Shown: positions 1 to 11,126 of the stretch, piece after piece
Layout: every line of letters begins with the position of its first letter
Position numbering within the stretch: position 1 is the stretch's first letter
Source: Ascochyta rabiei
Lineage: Eukaryota; Ascomycota; Dothideomycetes; Pleosporales; Didymellaceae
Assembly (NCBI RefSeq): GCF_004011695.2
Contig: NC_082412.1
Coordinates: forward strand, 992,001 to 1,056,000
DNA length: 64,000 bases
Reading direction: 5' to 3'
The notes under the pieces: model-generated
What the model saw: the letters and a program-made list of their open reading frames with translations, nothing else
What the model was told of the DNA's origin: nothing
The model's database searches: none
Position numbers and translations under genes: made by a program

Positions 1-1439
1 CTAGGTTGCCCTACCTGCCACGCTGTTGTCTAGGTGTTATAGTAGTAACTAGCTTAATACGTACCTCTAGCAGTTTATAGCTACTATAGAGTTAGCCTTC
101 TAGTCCTAAACTAAGCGTATAAACTAGATAGAGGCAGTCTAGGCCTATACTACTATAAGTGTTTCTGCCTATATTAGGTACGCAGCTAACTTAATCTAAA
201 GAACGCTATTAACTAAGTTAAGCGCCTACTTACTATACTCTGCTACTACCTAGAGTACGCTCTACTGTCCTACTTATTCTACTGCTGCTGCTCTAACTCC
301 TCTAACAAGCGCTGCTTGTCTGTCCATTAGCTCTGCTCACCTCCCTACTATTACTACTCTCCTTCTCCTATTAGGTTACCTACGCCCCTGCGCTGTTGCT
401 ACGCTCCCTCTCTTATAGAGTTACCTATGCCCCTATACTATTACTATTCTCCCTCTCTTATAGAGCTGTGCTTATTTACCTACTATTACTACTTACTATC
501 TGTTATAGAGCTACACACGCCCTACTGTAACTTTAAGAAGATATTATAGCTAATACATAGCAGTACTATTAAGGTAGATAAGGTAGATAACAATAACAAC
601 TATAAGGTTAACTGCTGCTGCTGTATTATGCAGAACTAGACCTAGAACATAGCTACTACTGCCTGTTACTCCCTGTCTGTTAAGAACTCTATCTTTTTTA
701 AGTATTAAGGCTTACTGCTGTTTGTCTAGTAGTATAGAGCTTAAGGTGGCGTTGTACTAACGCTGTAAGGTCCCTAAGCTCTCCTACGCTAGGCTGCGTG
801 CCCTATACAGTATCTCCTAATAGGACCCTATAAGGGTTATTATAAATAATAAAAGTTTCTTCTTTTCTATATCTGTTCTTAATGTGCTGTATATGTTACT
901 ACAAAGACCTCCTATACTATTATATCCTATAACGCCTTTAGTAGTTCCTACGTTAGCTTTGTATATCCTTTCTATTTAACTAGAACCTATAACTTGTTCT
1001 ACCTACAGGCCCTCTTTTCTTTTAGGATAGACTCTACCTCCTATTTAGCTAGGGTTAGGTTGTCCTCCTCTAGGACAACTAGTAGGCCTAGTCTACTTTC
1101 CTGTAGGCGCTGTGTTAGTAACAGGTTAGAAGCTATACGTTCTAGTAGGTCTATATACACTATCTTGTAAAGGTTACCTAGTAAATCTAGAGTAATAGTT
1201 AGAGGGGTAGGAACTGCAACTACTATATACTAGGCTTGTAACTAGTTAAGCTTCTAGCTTAGCCTATTAATTTTTATATTATAGAGGGAAAACTACACCC
1301 TATCTCCTATATAGTACTGCTCTGTAGGCCTACACCTGTAGTCTGTTACGTTCTAAGTGTATTATTACACCTATGCTATAGCTGCCTAGGTAAGCTCTAT
1401 ACCTTACTAGAGGTAGTCTAGGAAATAGACTACCTATCC

Positions 1440-2110
1440 CTGTAGTGTGTTCTAGCTAACAGTTAGTAGCACTGTTGTCTGTAGGAGGTCTACATTATAA
1501 CTATAGAGGAGTAGGTTAGAAGGAACCCTAGTAACTAAAGAGTTGTAATTATTAAGTGCTAGTTAGCAGGCTAGGAGACAGTTAGGCTAGTTATCCTGCT
1601 TAAAGTTAACTATAACCTGTAGGACTGCCTGAACCTCTTAGTTAGCACACTCTGTCCCTCTGTCTATCTAGAGGTAGTAGGCTGTAGAGAGCAGCTAGTC
1701 TACCCCTATAAGGCTACATAACATTGTCTAAAAACATCCTAGCTAGTCTAAGCTATAGTCTGTAATAATAGCGCTTAGAAAGCCTTAGAACTGCTACTAT
1801 GTGTTGCAGAAGACCTTAGCGTAATATTTTGCTATTATAGAAGTTATTGCTTTAAGTTACATATACTTAGAGAGGTAATCTATAATAACTAGGAGATAGT
1901 GTAGTATATCCTTATTAGCCTAAGAAAGGTTAACTATTAAGTCTGTTAAAATCTAGGACTAAAAATAGTTAGTAATAGGCAATAGCTAAAGTAATCCCTA
2001 CTATTAGCGCTGCGATATATGTGTGCTAAAACAGTAGTAGTTATAGACATAACACTAAACATCCTGTAACATCCCCTTCTAGTAGAAGTTGCGTCTAACA
2101 ATGTAGAACA
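1440..2110 (-). pseudogene. Gypsy integrase core, RIP-inactivated
   Basis: Minus-strand translation at about 1862-1965 gives a recognisable integrase core: ILTDLIVNLS, then LLVIIDYLSKYV. In Ty3/Gypsy integrases the matching positions are the first catalytic Asp (DFI..LP) and the conserved LLVI.DRLSK segment. The HHCC zinc-binding region should lie just to the right (about 1990-2110) and is badly mutated. The second Asp and the Glu should fall around 1550-1720, where stops prevent a firm assignment. No chromodomain could be confirmed to the left. Confidence 0.75.
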
Positions 2111-2949
2111 TAGCGTTAGCCCCTAGATAGCCTGTTAGGTTAGATTTGTGTGCCCTTTAGATTATTATAGTTATAAGTAGCTCCTAATATAGAACCTACG
2201 TAACCCTACGCTATAATAGTGTACTATAAGCACTAAGCGTGTAATCTACAATTTGCTAAGCAGTCTTAGCCTTAGGAGGGAACTAGTAGGCTCTATTATA
2301 GATAGTGGACAGGTGCACTATATACCCTGCGTCCTACTAAACACCTTTATCCTACAGTAATTACATATACACGTTAATAAAAAGTAAAGGTGTACTAGGG
2401 CCTAGTGTACTAACTACTAACACTAAAACTAGGGTTATTATCCTATAGACCTTCCCTAACCTCCTATTATAGTCCTGTTCCTAACAGCTTAGCACATCTA
2501 GTTAGGCTACCAGGCGCCCTAGGCAGAAGCAAAGGTAGAAACAGAACTTTAACAGCTCCTCTACCTATTAGTGCTGCCTCTTACTTAGCCTGTATGCTGT
2601 AGTGAAGTACTAGAGGTTCTTATAGTTAGTTAGGATAGTAAATAGCCTAGCAACAGACCCTAATTTAGCTGCCTAGACCCCTAGGTACTTTATAACAGCA
2701 GTTAACTCCTTATTATAGATAGTGTAGTTCCATTATTCTATTATAAGTATAGCAGAGTAATATAGAACTAGGTAAAGCACCTTCCTATACTATTACGAAA
2801 GGCAGCTACCTAGCGCCTTACTAGAGTAGTCTGCCTCTAATAGTGTTTCTTACTTAGGGTCCTACTAGGCTAGGACTAGTTCTGTTATAAATGTGTTCTT
2901 TAGCTAGTAGAACACTGCATCCTCCTCCTGCCCCTACCTAAACAGGATA

Positions 2950-3720
2950 TCCTTCCCTATAAGTTAATTAAGTAGGGTAGTAATATTAGAGAAGGCTAGG
3001 ATAAAGTCCTAGTAGAAGTTAGCAAACCCTAGGAAACTGCAGACCCTGCGCAAAGACTGTAGGGCTTCCTAATTACAGATAGCCTTAACCTTCTTAGAAT
3101 TAGAATAAATATCCTTTCTAGCTTCTATAATATATCCTAGGTAGTATACTTCCTTTATTGCAAATACATACTTCTTAGGATCTAGATATAGCCCTACATT
3201 ACGTAGGAGCGTAAGGACTCTGCTAACCTTTCCTAAGTAGTCTATCCTAGGCCTACTACTATAAACAAGGACATTATCTAGGTACGCAGTAGCACAGTTG
3301 CCTAATGTCTCTTAAAGCGCGCTGTTAATGTAACGCTAGAAGGACGCTAGTGCTCTAGCTAGGCTAAATAGGCAGACTAGCTACTTAAAGAGCCTAAAAT
3401 AGGTATAGAACGCAGTAAGGTGCTTATCCCCTTCTGTAACACAAATCTAGTAAAATGCTAAATAGACATTAACCTTAGAGAACTAGTAGGCACCCCCTAG
3501 TGTACGCAAGGTCTCCTTAATAAGAGGAAGCAGGTACTAGTTAGTAATTATAATGCTATTAAGTGCGTAATAGTCTATGCATATACGCTACCTGCTAAAG
3601 GACTTTTTAACTAGCAGGACTAGGGCCCCTGCTAGGGAAGAGGAGGCGCAGATCTAGCCCTTATCTATTAGTGCTAACACCTGTTTCTATAGCTTAAGTA
3701 GCTAATCCCTTAGCATGTTG
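2950..3720 (-). pseudogene. Gypsy reverse transcriptase domain, RIP-inactivated
   Basis: On the minus strand the frame reads the classic Ty3 RT order. It begins SLAGALVLLVKKS (family form SPAGAPVLFVKKK), then IDYYALNSI (family VDYRALN), YLLPLI, FSKVNVYLAFY (family FTKLDVISAFH, first catalytic Asp now Asn), TEGDKHLTAFYT and finally AYLDNVLVYSS at about 3254-3288. The family form of the last is YIDDVLIFSS, so its second Asp is Asn, as expected from G-to-A RIP. Several stops interrupt the domain. The enzyme would have copied element RNA into DNA; both visible catalytic Asp-to-Asn changes and the stops rule out activity. Confidence 0.85.
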
Positions 3721-5869
3721 TACAGAGGGCCCTAGGGTAGAGGCTCCTCCTTTCTAGACTAGTTGTGTTGTAACTGTATGTGGTAATCTATCTAGCCCCT
3801 ATATAAGAGAAGGCTAGAGGCCTTGCTCTTATTAAATAGGTCCTAAAACTAGACTAACTTAGGGGGAAGGGGGTCTACCTCCTCTGCTGTCCCTTGCGCT
3901 CCCAGGAATTAAACTAAGAGGATTTTAGTGATGTTATAGAGGCTTATAGAGACAAACTAGTCCCTAGGCAGGCGCTTCTAAAGCCTATTAGCTAGGGTCT
4001 TATTAAACTTAGCTACTAATAGAAGAGCTACGTAAACGTTTAGTGTACACTGTAAGGATTTATAGATAATAAGGTTCCCTACCTATTATATCCTTAGTGT
4101 GCCCTTTTCTATGTCTAATACTACACCCTCTTGTTAGAGCTAGGGTTTCCCTAAAATAACATCCTAGCTTAGACCTAGCACTACGTAGGCTACAGCCTGC
4201 AAGCGCTACCTGTCTAAGTTGTACCTAAACAGGACTAAACAGGAGATTATAGACTTCCTACTAGTGCCTACTACTTACGCTAAGCGTTATAGCAGCACCT
4301 TAATAAAGTCTCCTCCTAAGCGCGCAGTAAAGTTATTACTTACTACACTAAAGCATTTATACCCTAAGTCTACTAGCATGTTAGCCTAAAATACCCTATT
4401 AATAAATAATAGAATATAGAATAGGGGCTTGTCTATAGAGTCGGTAATAGCTCCCCTAGTAGCCTACAATGCCCCTACACTAGTAGTCTCCCCTACTAAT
4501 ATGCTCCTGCAGCGCTCCTAACTTAGACTTATATTAGAAGTAGCTAGTTTCCCCTATATAAACCAGCCTCTTCCTTACCTAAGATTGTTGCTGCCTGCAC
4601 TATAGTTACTACTGTAATAGCGTAATCCTAGTAAATATATCCCCCTTTACTGTAACAGGTACATAGGTTAGCCTTCTAGTATTACTAAAATACCTTATTA
4701 GGAACCTACGTAGCCTAGTTAGGAGCAGACTACTTCTAACCCCTACGCTTAGCACTACTGCTAGTATAAACTATAGACATAACTGTTATCTTAACATTAC
4801 TATTCTTATTACGCTTAGGTAGTGCCTAGGCAGGGATATAGTGTAGCTAGTTTTCTATAGCTATAGTCTTAATGTCTATAGTAATAGACTTATACTCTGT
4901 AATAGCTACGTTATAATCTGTACAAGTTACTCCTTAGTTTATTACTATATTGCAGATGTTTGCGTTTAGGGCCTAGTAGAGCTTTAATAGGCGTTATTCT
5001 CTGTCCTAGTAGAGGCCGCCACTTTGCACTAGTAGCTGCTTAAACTAGATAAAAAAGTCTAAGAATAACTTGTTAGGACCTTAATAGACGCTTTCTAGCT
5101 TTACCTAGGCCTGTTCCTAGCTGTAGTTGTTGCTGTAGCAGAATTCTAGGTATGCTAGGAAATTCTCTAGGCTCTACACACCTTAGGTACCCCTAATCTT
5201 ATAGAACAGAGCTATATCTTATTACACAGATGCGCTAAGCTAGGACTATATAAAGGTAAATATGTTCTATAGCCTACTAATAAAGAACATATCTGCCTAT
5301 AGCTTATATTCTTTTATAACCTACTACGCCTTAAATAAGGATTTGTCCCTAGTAAAGGCCTTACCTATAGGAAGAGGTTTCCTATAGGCTGCAGACGTCT
5401 ACATAGAGGCATATAGGCCTAGGGCAGACACTAAAAACAGCACTTTATAAGGCAGGTTAGGGGCTAGGGTAGATGTTAACAGGTACAGTATTACTTCTAA
5501 GAAAGATAATAGGACTATAGACGTAGGTCTAGTATAAACACTAGCTGTTTATACTAGAGATTTTATAAACGTGCGTATATTAGAGTTATTACGCTTAAGT
5601 AATACTATATACTTATTAGCAGCTAATAAGGCTTACTATAAGTTTGTTATAAACTGCAACGTCTAGGCTATAAATTCCTAAAGGGTTAAGGGGACAGATT
5701 TGTCTAAGGGGTTATTCTAGGAGCTAGCTAACATAGTACAAGTGCTAGCTGTTCTTCTAGAAGAAGAGATATAAATGTTATAGACTAGCCTTAGGGTAGG
5801 ATATAATAAGGGTTAATATAGTATTGTATCTCTTATAGAGGTAACACGTTGCGTGTCCTTCTAATATGT

Positions 5870-7098
5870 CTGTAGGGCACGTAACCACCCTATCTCACTT
5901 AAGGCTTAGACAAGGTCTAAGCCCATAACATACACTAGCTAAGCATCCTAGTTCTTACTAAGGAAGTTACTGTGTGCACCGGCACACTGTTAGGGCAGGA
6001 CACCTACAACAACAACTAGAAAACACTTACTTATAGAATTTAACTACTGTATCACCTGTCTCTTTAACCCTTAACAATGATAATAATAAGTATCCTTCCT
6101 AATGTGCCTGCTAATAAGATGCTTCAATACTTTCACTGGAACAATAGGAAGTTAAAAAAAATAATACAACACTAAAAGGAAGGTGGCTAGGATAAATATC
6201 TAGTTAAGTAGTTAGGATACCCTAACTTAGAAAACACATAGGAACCAACTGCACACCTTACAAACTGCCAGCAGTTATTAAAGCAATTTAAAGAGACTAA
6301 TCAGGCAGTGCCACGTCGCTCTTCTAGTACTCTAAGGGATAGCCTTTAAAGGCGCCCTAGGTACTAGGCAGCAACAAGAACTTATTAGGCGGATTAGTTA
6401 ACTTAATAGTCCCTGCCTCTAACTGTTCCTGCTCTTCTATACCGCGCCCTTCTACCGCAATAGCCTCCTTAGCATAACAGTCTAAAAAATCTATTTATTA
6501 TTGTAACTGCTCCTTACGCATATAAGCTACACACAGGTCCTCTATAGCTTTTTCTAATATTTAAAGCGCTTTAGTTTATGCTTTATAACTCTCCTTTATA
6601 CGTATGCGCAATTTCTCTTTCTTAGACATTAGCTAGGTAAACTTAGATTAAGTTACCTTTATATTACAACGTTGCCTAAGGCAAACACACTTACTGTACT
6701 TTCTAGATTAAATGTAAACCTTATATACACAGTTATACTTTATATAAGTTTTATATTTTTATACTATAATCTCTCTAAAGGACTTAATGAATTTATATAG
6801 ATAATAACAGTAAGCTAAACATAAGATAGTTAGTTGTTTTAGCATTGTCTAAACTGCCTACTAATTAAGGACAGGCCCTGCGTTATATAAATAAGCTTAA
6901 GAGACTAAGCTAAGACAGAAGGGGGATAGTGTTATAATCTACAGAATATAGAAAGGATGTAAGCTAATTACAGTGTATAGGGCACAGTAAGTATAATAAG
7001 TTATTAGGCTTAGCATAAGCAAACGTAACAGCGTTAACACTTAGTAAGAAGCTAAGAATTACGTAATATAATTAGGCTTAGCATAATTAGTACAATTA
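5870..7098. other. Gene-free RIPped stretch, probable 5' leader/LTR of the Gypsy element
   Basis: No gene is visible. The stretch follows the start of gag on the minus strand, so it should hold the primer-binding site and 5' LTR. About 5940-6060 is less mutated than its surroundings. A 15-base motif attaggcttagcata occurs at 7006-7020 and again near 7070. I could not define LTR ends because the partner LTR is outside the window. Confidence 0.4.
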
Positions 7099-7162
7099 GT
7101 GATTAGTGTGATTAGTGATTAGTGTAATTAGTGATTAGTGTGATTAGTGATCAGTGCGATTA
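7099..7162. repeat. 16-bp tandem repeat, four units
   Basis: Units gtgattagtgtgatta, gtgattagtgtaatta, gtgattagtgtgatta and gtgatcagtgcgatta follow each other without a gap. The last unit keeps C where the others have T (gatcag against gattag, gtgcg against gtgtg), so the first three look like C-to-T mutated versions of the last. Confidence 0.85.
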
Positions 7163-7409
7163 AAGGATCCTTAACACTAATCAGCCTGTATTACTGCTAC
7201 TATTATTAAAGTATATAGTTACGTAGAAACACAACCCTTATAGTTTGTGTTTAACCTTATGAATTAAGTTTGTCTTTAGAATCTTAACCTGCGCTTAAAC
7301 TAGACAGTCTACTCTGTACTATTTAGTGCACCCTATCTTCACAAGCTTTGCTTAGTTAATAACCCTAACCGATCCACCAGTACTCATCCCCGAGAACTAA
7401 TAGAATCAG

Positions 7410-8714
7410 TGCTTACAGTCTTTAACTAAAGTACGACTTCAACACAGGTGTTTGATCGCTATACCAAGAAGAAAGCGCAGAGAAAGTAGAGGTTATTAAT
7501 ACTAGATAGCTATAGATCCTATGTAACAATAGATTTTATTAATTATTGTAATAAATATAATATACTTCTAGCTATTCTTCCTTCTCACTTAACCTAGACG
7601 CTTTAACCACTTGATGTGGTGCTGTTTAAACCTCTATTAACAGCATACTTAAAAGAAGTTACAAAAGAGATCTATAAGTCTTAAAACTACATATCTATTA
7701 TAAGAGCAGACTTCTTTTAGCCCTTCTATTAGGCGTAGATCTCTAGCTTTACTAAAAAGCTGATACTTTAGTCCTTTAAAGCAACAGGTATCTATCTACT
7801 TAACTCTAATGTTATTCACAATCGCTTCGCTGAAACACTAGAGAGATTATATTTAGATAGTAAATTATTATCTGTTTATAGCAACAAAGACTAGCTTAAA
7901 ATAGAGATGTTGTTGCGGAGAGTTGCCAAAGATTAAAGAAGTTAGAAGACAAAAAGAATAAGACAATTAATTTACTACATCTTAGTTAAGGCCTCACTCC
8001 TCTAACACAAGATAGATAGCCTTAAACAGATTGTAAAGAAGCAGAAGAAGCATAAAAAGAAGAACAAGATATTAGATTTACAACAACAGTAAGAGTACTA
8101 TAGTAGTGCTGTCTTTAAGTCTTCTTTAAAGATTAATAAAGCACGCTTCTATAAGAGAGTTAGAAAGCAGAATAAGAAGAAAGAGGCGCTTAGAAAAGCA
8201 ACTAATAAGAAAGTAGCAGCTGCTAAGAAGCTGGTTAAGGAGAAGAAGAAGAAGGAGAAGTGTGTAGTAAGAGAGGTAGCTAAGAAGAGGCGTAAAAAGA
8301 AGAAAGCTTATGCAGCAATTTAGAAGACTAAACAAGAGGCTAAAAAGCAGCGTTAACAACAAGAGCGCAACACTGTAAAAGCTATACTATTGCCTTAAAA
8401 GAGTAAGAGGAAAGCTTAACAGGAAACCTAGCTAAAAATGTGTTAAAAATGTGCTTCTAGAGATGATATTAGTGGATGTGGTCCCCTATCGCCGCCTCTA
8501 GCTACCTTAACCATCACCACCCACCGTGGCCGCAAAGTCAAACTACCAGCAAAATTCAAATAGTAAATCTTTTTTGCAAGCAATTAATTACTACTACACT
8601 ACAAATGCTTATAATAAAAGCTGTTGTAGGTGGCTCTATAACCTAATCTATTTTAGAGCGTTGAGGTGGTTTTTATGCGTTGCGCGAATCTGGGCGTTGC
8701 GCGCACAGATACAG
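7410..8714 (+). mobile_element. 3' half of a pogo-like DNA transposon (family K)
   Basis: The plus strand holds the C-terminal half of a DDE_1 transposase, followed by a terminal region in which gcgttgcgcg occurs twice (8677-8686 and 8694-8703, 17 bp apart). The outer end reads acag and is followed by a TA dinucleotide at 8715-8716, the target duplication used by pogo-like elements. The 5' half and left terminus are missing: upstream of about 7410 the sequence no longer reads as transposase. The right-end boundary is inferred by analogy with families A, F and G. Confidence 0.65.
7415..8430 (+). pseudogene. pogo/Fot-like DDE transposase, C-terminal half, RIP-inactivated
   Basis: The frame reads VFDRYTKKKAQRK, then RLLILDSYRSYVTIDFI (family LILDGHGSH; second catalytic Asp kept). 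After that come INYCNKYNILLAILPSHLT and PLDVVLFKPLLTAY, which match the family LPPHTSHLLQPLDVGVFGPLK with the third catalytic Asp present. A lysine-rich C-terminal tail runs to about 8430. Stops fall at former Gln and Trp codons. The transposase family cuts and rejoins DNA at TA targets; this fragment lacks the N-terminal CENP-B-type DNA-binding domain and the first catalytic Asp, so it cannot act. Confidence 0.8.
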
Positions 8715-8743
8715 TAATATCTGACTAAACATAAAGGAGGTTA

Positions 8744-10606
8744 ATGTACTCCACAGGTGAGCGGATCAAACGGGTGAGCGGATCACTCTGCCAAGACCAC
8801 ACTAAATCTCTACCCTATTATAGCTCGCATTAGCCCACTTTGGCCTTGTATACAGTAGTGCAGTACATAATATTATTTAGAAACATCTTCTACAGCCTTC
8901 TTACATGTACGCGAGTTATGTCTAACGTTGTAGCACTTTGTACAGCGTCTTTAGGTTACTTCCCCTCCTTTAGCGCGCACTCGCTTCTTTGCCTTCTTAC
9001 CATCACCACGCGCCCTAAACTTAGTTAGAGTAGTTAATTAAAGGCCTTCCTTAGCTGTTAGGACTTCCTCCTGCTATAATTGCTTTCTTTTATACAATTT
9101 ACGTTGCGTAGCAGCCTTATTTGCTGCTTAAAGCCTAGTAATCTCCCTTTAAGCCAACACTAGCTTGTGCGCTACTATAGCTGCGCCTTTAGCAAGCTTT
9201 TTAAAGGCCTTAACTATTAAAGTTAGTAAGCTGCTTGCATGCCTTTAAATCCTCTCTTAAACCAGCGTTAATTGCGACCCTAATTGCAGGGTAGTGCTTG
9301 GGGTTTGGGACTGCCAGGGCTCATCTTCTACAGTAGGTAGCGGTAGGGTACGTAGGCGGACATCAAGACCCATTATAACCCGTTCTAGGTTAAGGGGGAC
9401 TATTCTAGCGCCTTAGAAGCCTCCTTAGATATTGCTAGAAGTAAATGTCTCCTTATAGGCGTCTATAAAGCATAGTAGGAACTTAGTTTTAGTAATATAA
9501 GTAATGTAGTTACGTATAAGATTCTTAGCTTAGCGCCTATATACCTTCTTTAGAGGGGCAAAATAACCTACATCTAGTGGTTGTAAGAGGTAAGATAAGT
9601 GTAGAGGCATACATAGTGTAATAATCTTTGCTTCCTTACAGTATTGTTAGAAGTTGAGGGAGTTGTGGCTCTTGTGGCCGTTAATAAGGAGCAGCTGGTG
9701 TACTCCTTAGGTGCGCGTCTTTGTATAGGCATTAAAGTGCTTTAACTAGTCTAGACCAAGCTTGTTAGTAGTCCATCTGTTCTCAGAGACTCTAATAACC
9801 CAGTCATAGGGCAGATTGTCCTCTTTGTACCAGGCAGAGAGGTGGTTGCAGCCTTTAAAGATAATAAAGGGTAGAATAGCCTACCCTATGCTATTAATGC
9901 CCTATATAACCATTGTCTACTCTTAATTGCCCTGCTGCACTGCCTTTAGCTGTCCTTAACGCTCTAAGCCTGTAATAACTGCTCCTGTTAATATCTGGCC
10001 TATTATAAAGCCTGTCTTATTAAAGTTGTATATGTTATTGTTCTAGATACTATACTTAGCTTTAACATTCGCTACAAGCCTAAACTAGCCCCTAATAATC
10101 TCTAGATCCTCACAGAGGGCTCTCTTGTAGTCGTACTTGCGATTAAACCTTACTTTAAGGTTAGGGCGGCGCTTAATAAACGTGTTAGGCTAGTTTATGC
10201 CAACATGGCCTATATTGCGCTTAGCACGCAAAGAATTAGCTATATTAGCTACAGCAGCCAGCTAAGGGGCAAATCCTTGTGCATCTAGCTTAAGGATATA
10301 CTTAGTAATTACGTCCTTCTTAGTCTAGTCTATAATCTGTTAAACTGGCGTATAATTAGCTTGTGTAGGTCGTTCTGTGTATTAAGCGTGTAGTGTGCTG
10401 TAAGGCGCGTTATATATAGCTGTAGCGCGTTATACAGTAAGCGTTGCGTCTTATTTAATTGCCTGGAGCGCAAGCTGTATCGCAGCTTCTCTTAAGGGCG
10501 TAGATTAATGTTGTTATTGAGGCATTGCGTGGTAAGGTGGAGGTTTGGTGTGGTCTTGGCAGAGTGATCCGCTCACCCGTTTGATCCGCTCACCCGTGGA
10601 GTACGT
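8744..10606 (-). mobile_element. pogo-like DNA transposon, family A copy 1
   Basis: Complete 1863-bp element flanked by TA at 8742-8743 and 10607-10608. The terminal inverted repeat of the family starts ACGTACTCCACGG and contains GTGAGCGGATCA twice, 17 bp apart. The minus strand carries one transposase reading frame (complement 8873-10525, 550 codons plus stop) disrupted by RIP-type stops. The right-hand TA is also the left-hand TA of element G, so this copy sits directly beside G. Confidence 0.9.
8873..10525 (-). pseudogene. Family A pogo-like transposase, RIP-inactivated
   Basis: The ATG lies 81 bp inside the element and the frame runs without length change to a stop 129 bp from the other end (550 residues). 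Compared between copies, it contains a CENP-B/Tc5-type helix-turn-helix region (about residues 60-190), a DDE domain and a charged C-terminal tail ending in a CCHC-like zinc knuckle (CTKC...H....C). The first catalytic site reads NFNKTGF where the family has NFDETGF; D-to-N and E-to-K are both what TpG-to-TpA RIP would give. The second site reads INSHKSH rather than (D)GHGSH. The third Asp (LLQPLDIGCF) is kept in better-preserved copies. Many stops make it non-functional. Confidence 0.8.
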
Positions 10607-11126
10607 TAACGTGTTTTACTAGTAAGCGGCCAACACCAGTATCCGGCCAACCCCACCAAAACTAGCCTTACTTGGCGTGCAATTACTCCACAACCACGGA
10701 GTTAAATTAAGTAAGGTTTTAAAGCATAATAGATTAGATAGCTCTATATTAAGTCCTGTTGTAGCCTTGCACGTGGCATTTGCTACACGTTAGTAGTGCT
10801 TGCTAACGCCGTAGGGCAGCGTTAACCTAGGCCTCCTTCTTAACTATATTATTAGCCTATAAGACTAGTAATTAAGCTTCCTTAACCTATAGAGCTCCCC
10901 TACGTGCTATGTACTGTCTACGCTTAAAACACTTATATTACTAGCATTAATTTAAAGCATATAGCTTAGCATTTTTCTAAGTTAAGATTATTACTAACTA
11001 CATTATAAGCTAAGAACCCTTAACAAGCTAGGATATAGCTTAACTAGTTAGACTCTATTACTAACGCTTAAGGAGATCTTATATAAGGTAAGCTTACTGC
11101 AAAAGCTAGTTAACTGTATATAGTAT

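Larger units (their letters stand above)
1..5860 (-). mobile_element. RIP-degraded Ty3/Gypsy LTR retrotransposon, internal region
   Basis: Reading the minus strand, domains follow the Gypsy order: gag-like region (about 4750-5860), aspartic protease trace (about 4300-4440), reverse transcriptase (about 2950-3720), RNase H (about 2350-2900) and integrase (about 1440-2110). The 3' end runs off the left edge of the window. Every domain is full of TAG/TAA, most explained by CAG, CAA or TGG converted by RIP, so the copy is dead. No ORF over 60 residues survives. The 3' LTR is outside the window, so LTR ends and insertion site cannot be set. Family assignment rests on the RT and integrase motifs described in their own entries. 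Confidence 0.85.

Noticed and set aside
8126..8362. 78-residue Leu-rich minus-strand frame
   Set aside because: It is the antisense of the Lys-rich tail of the family K transposase; poly-Leu arises from AAG/AAA codons read backwards.
8744..8800. Repeated motifs in transposon ends as a possible CRISPR-like array
   Set aside because: There are only two units per end, in a eukaryotic genome, and they are fully explained as terminal inverted repeats with TA duplications.
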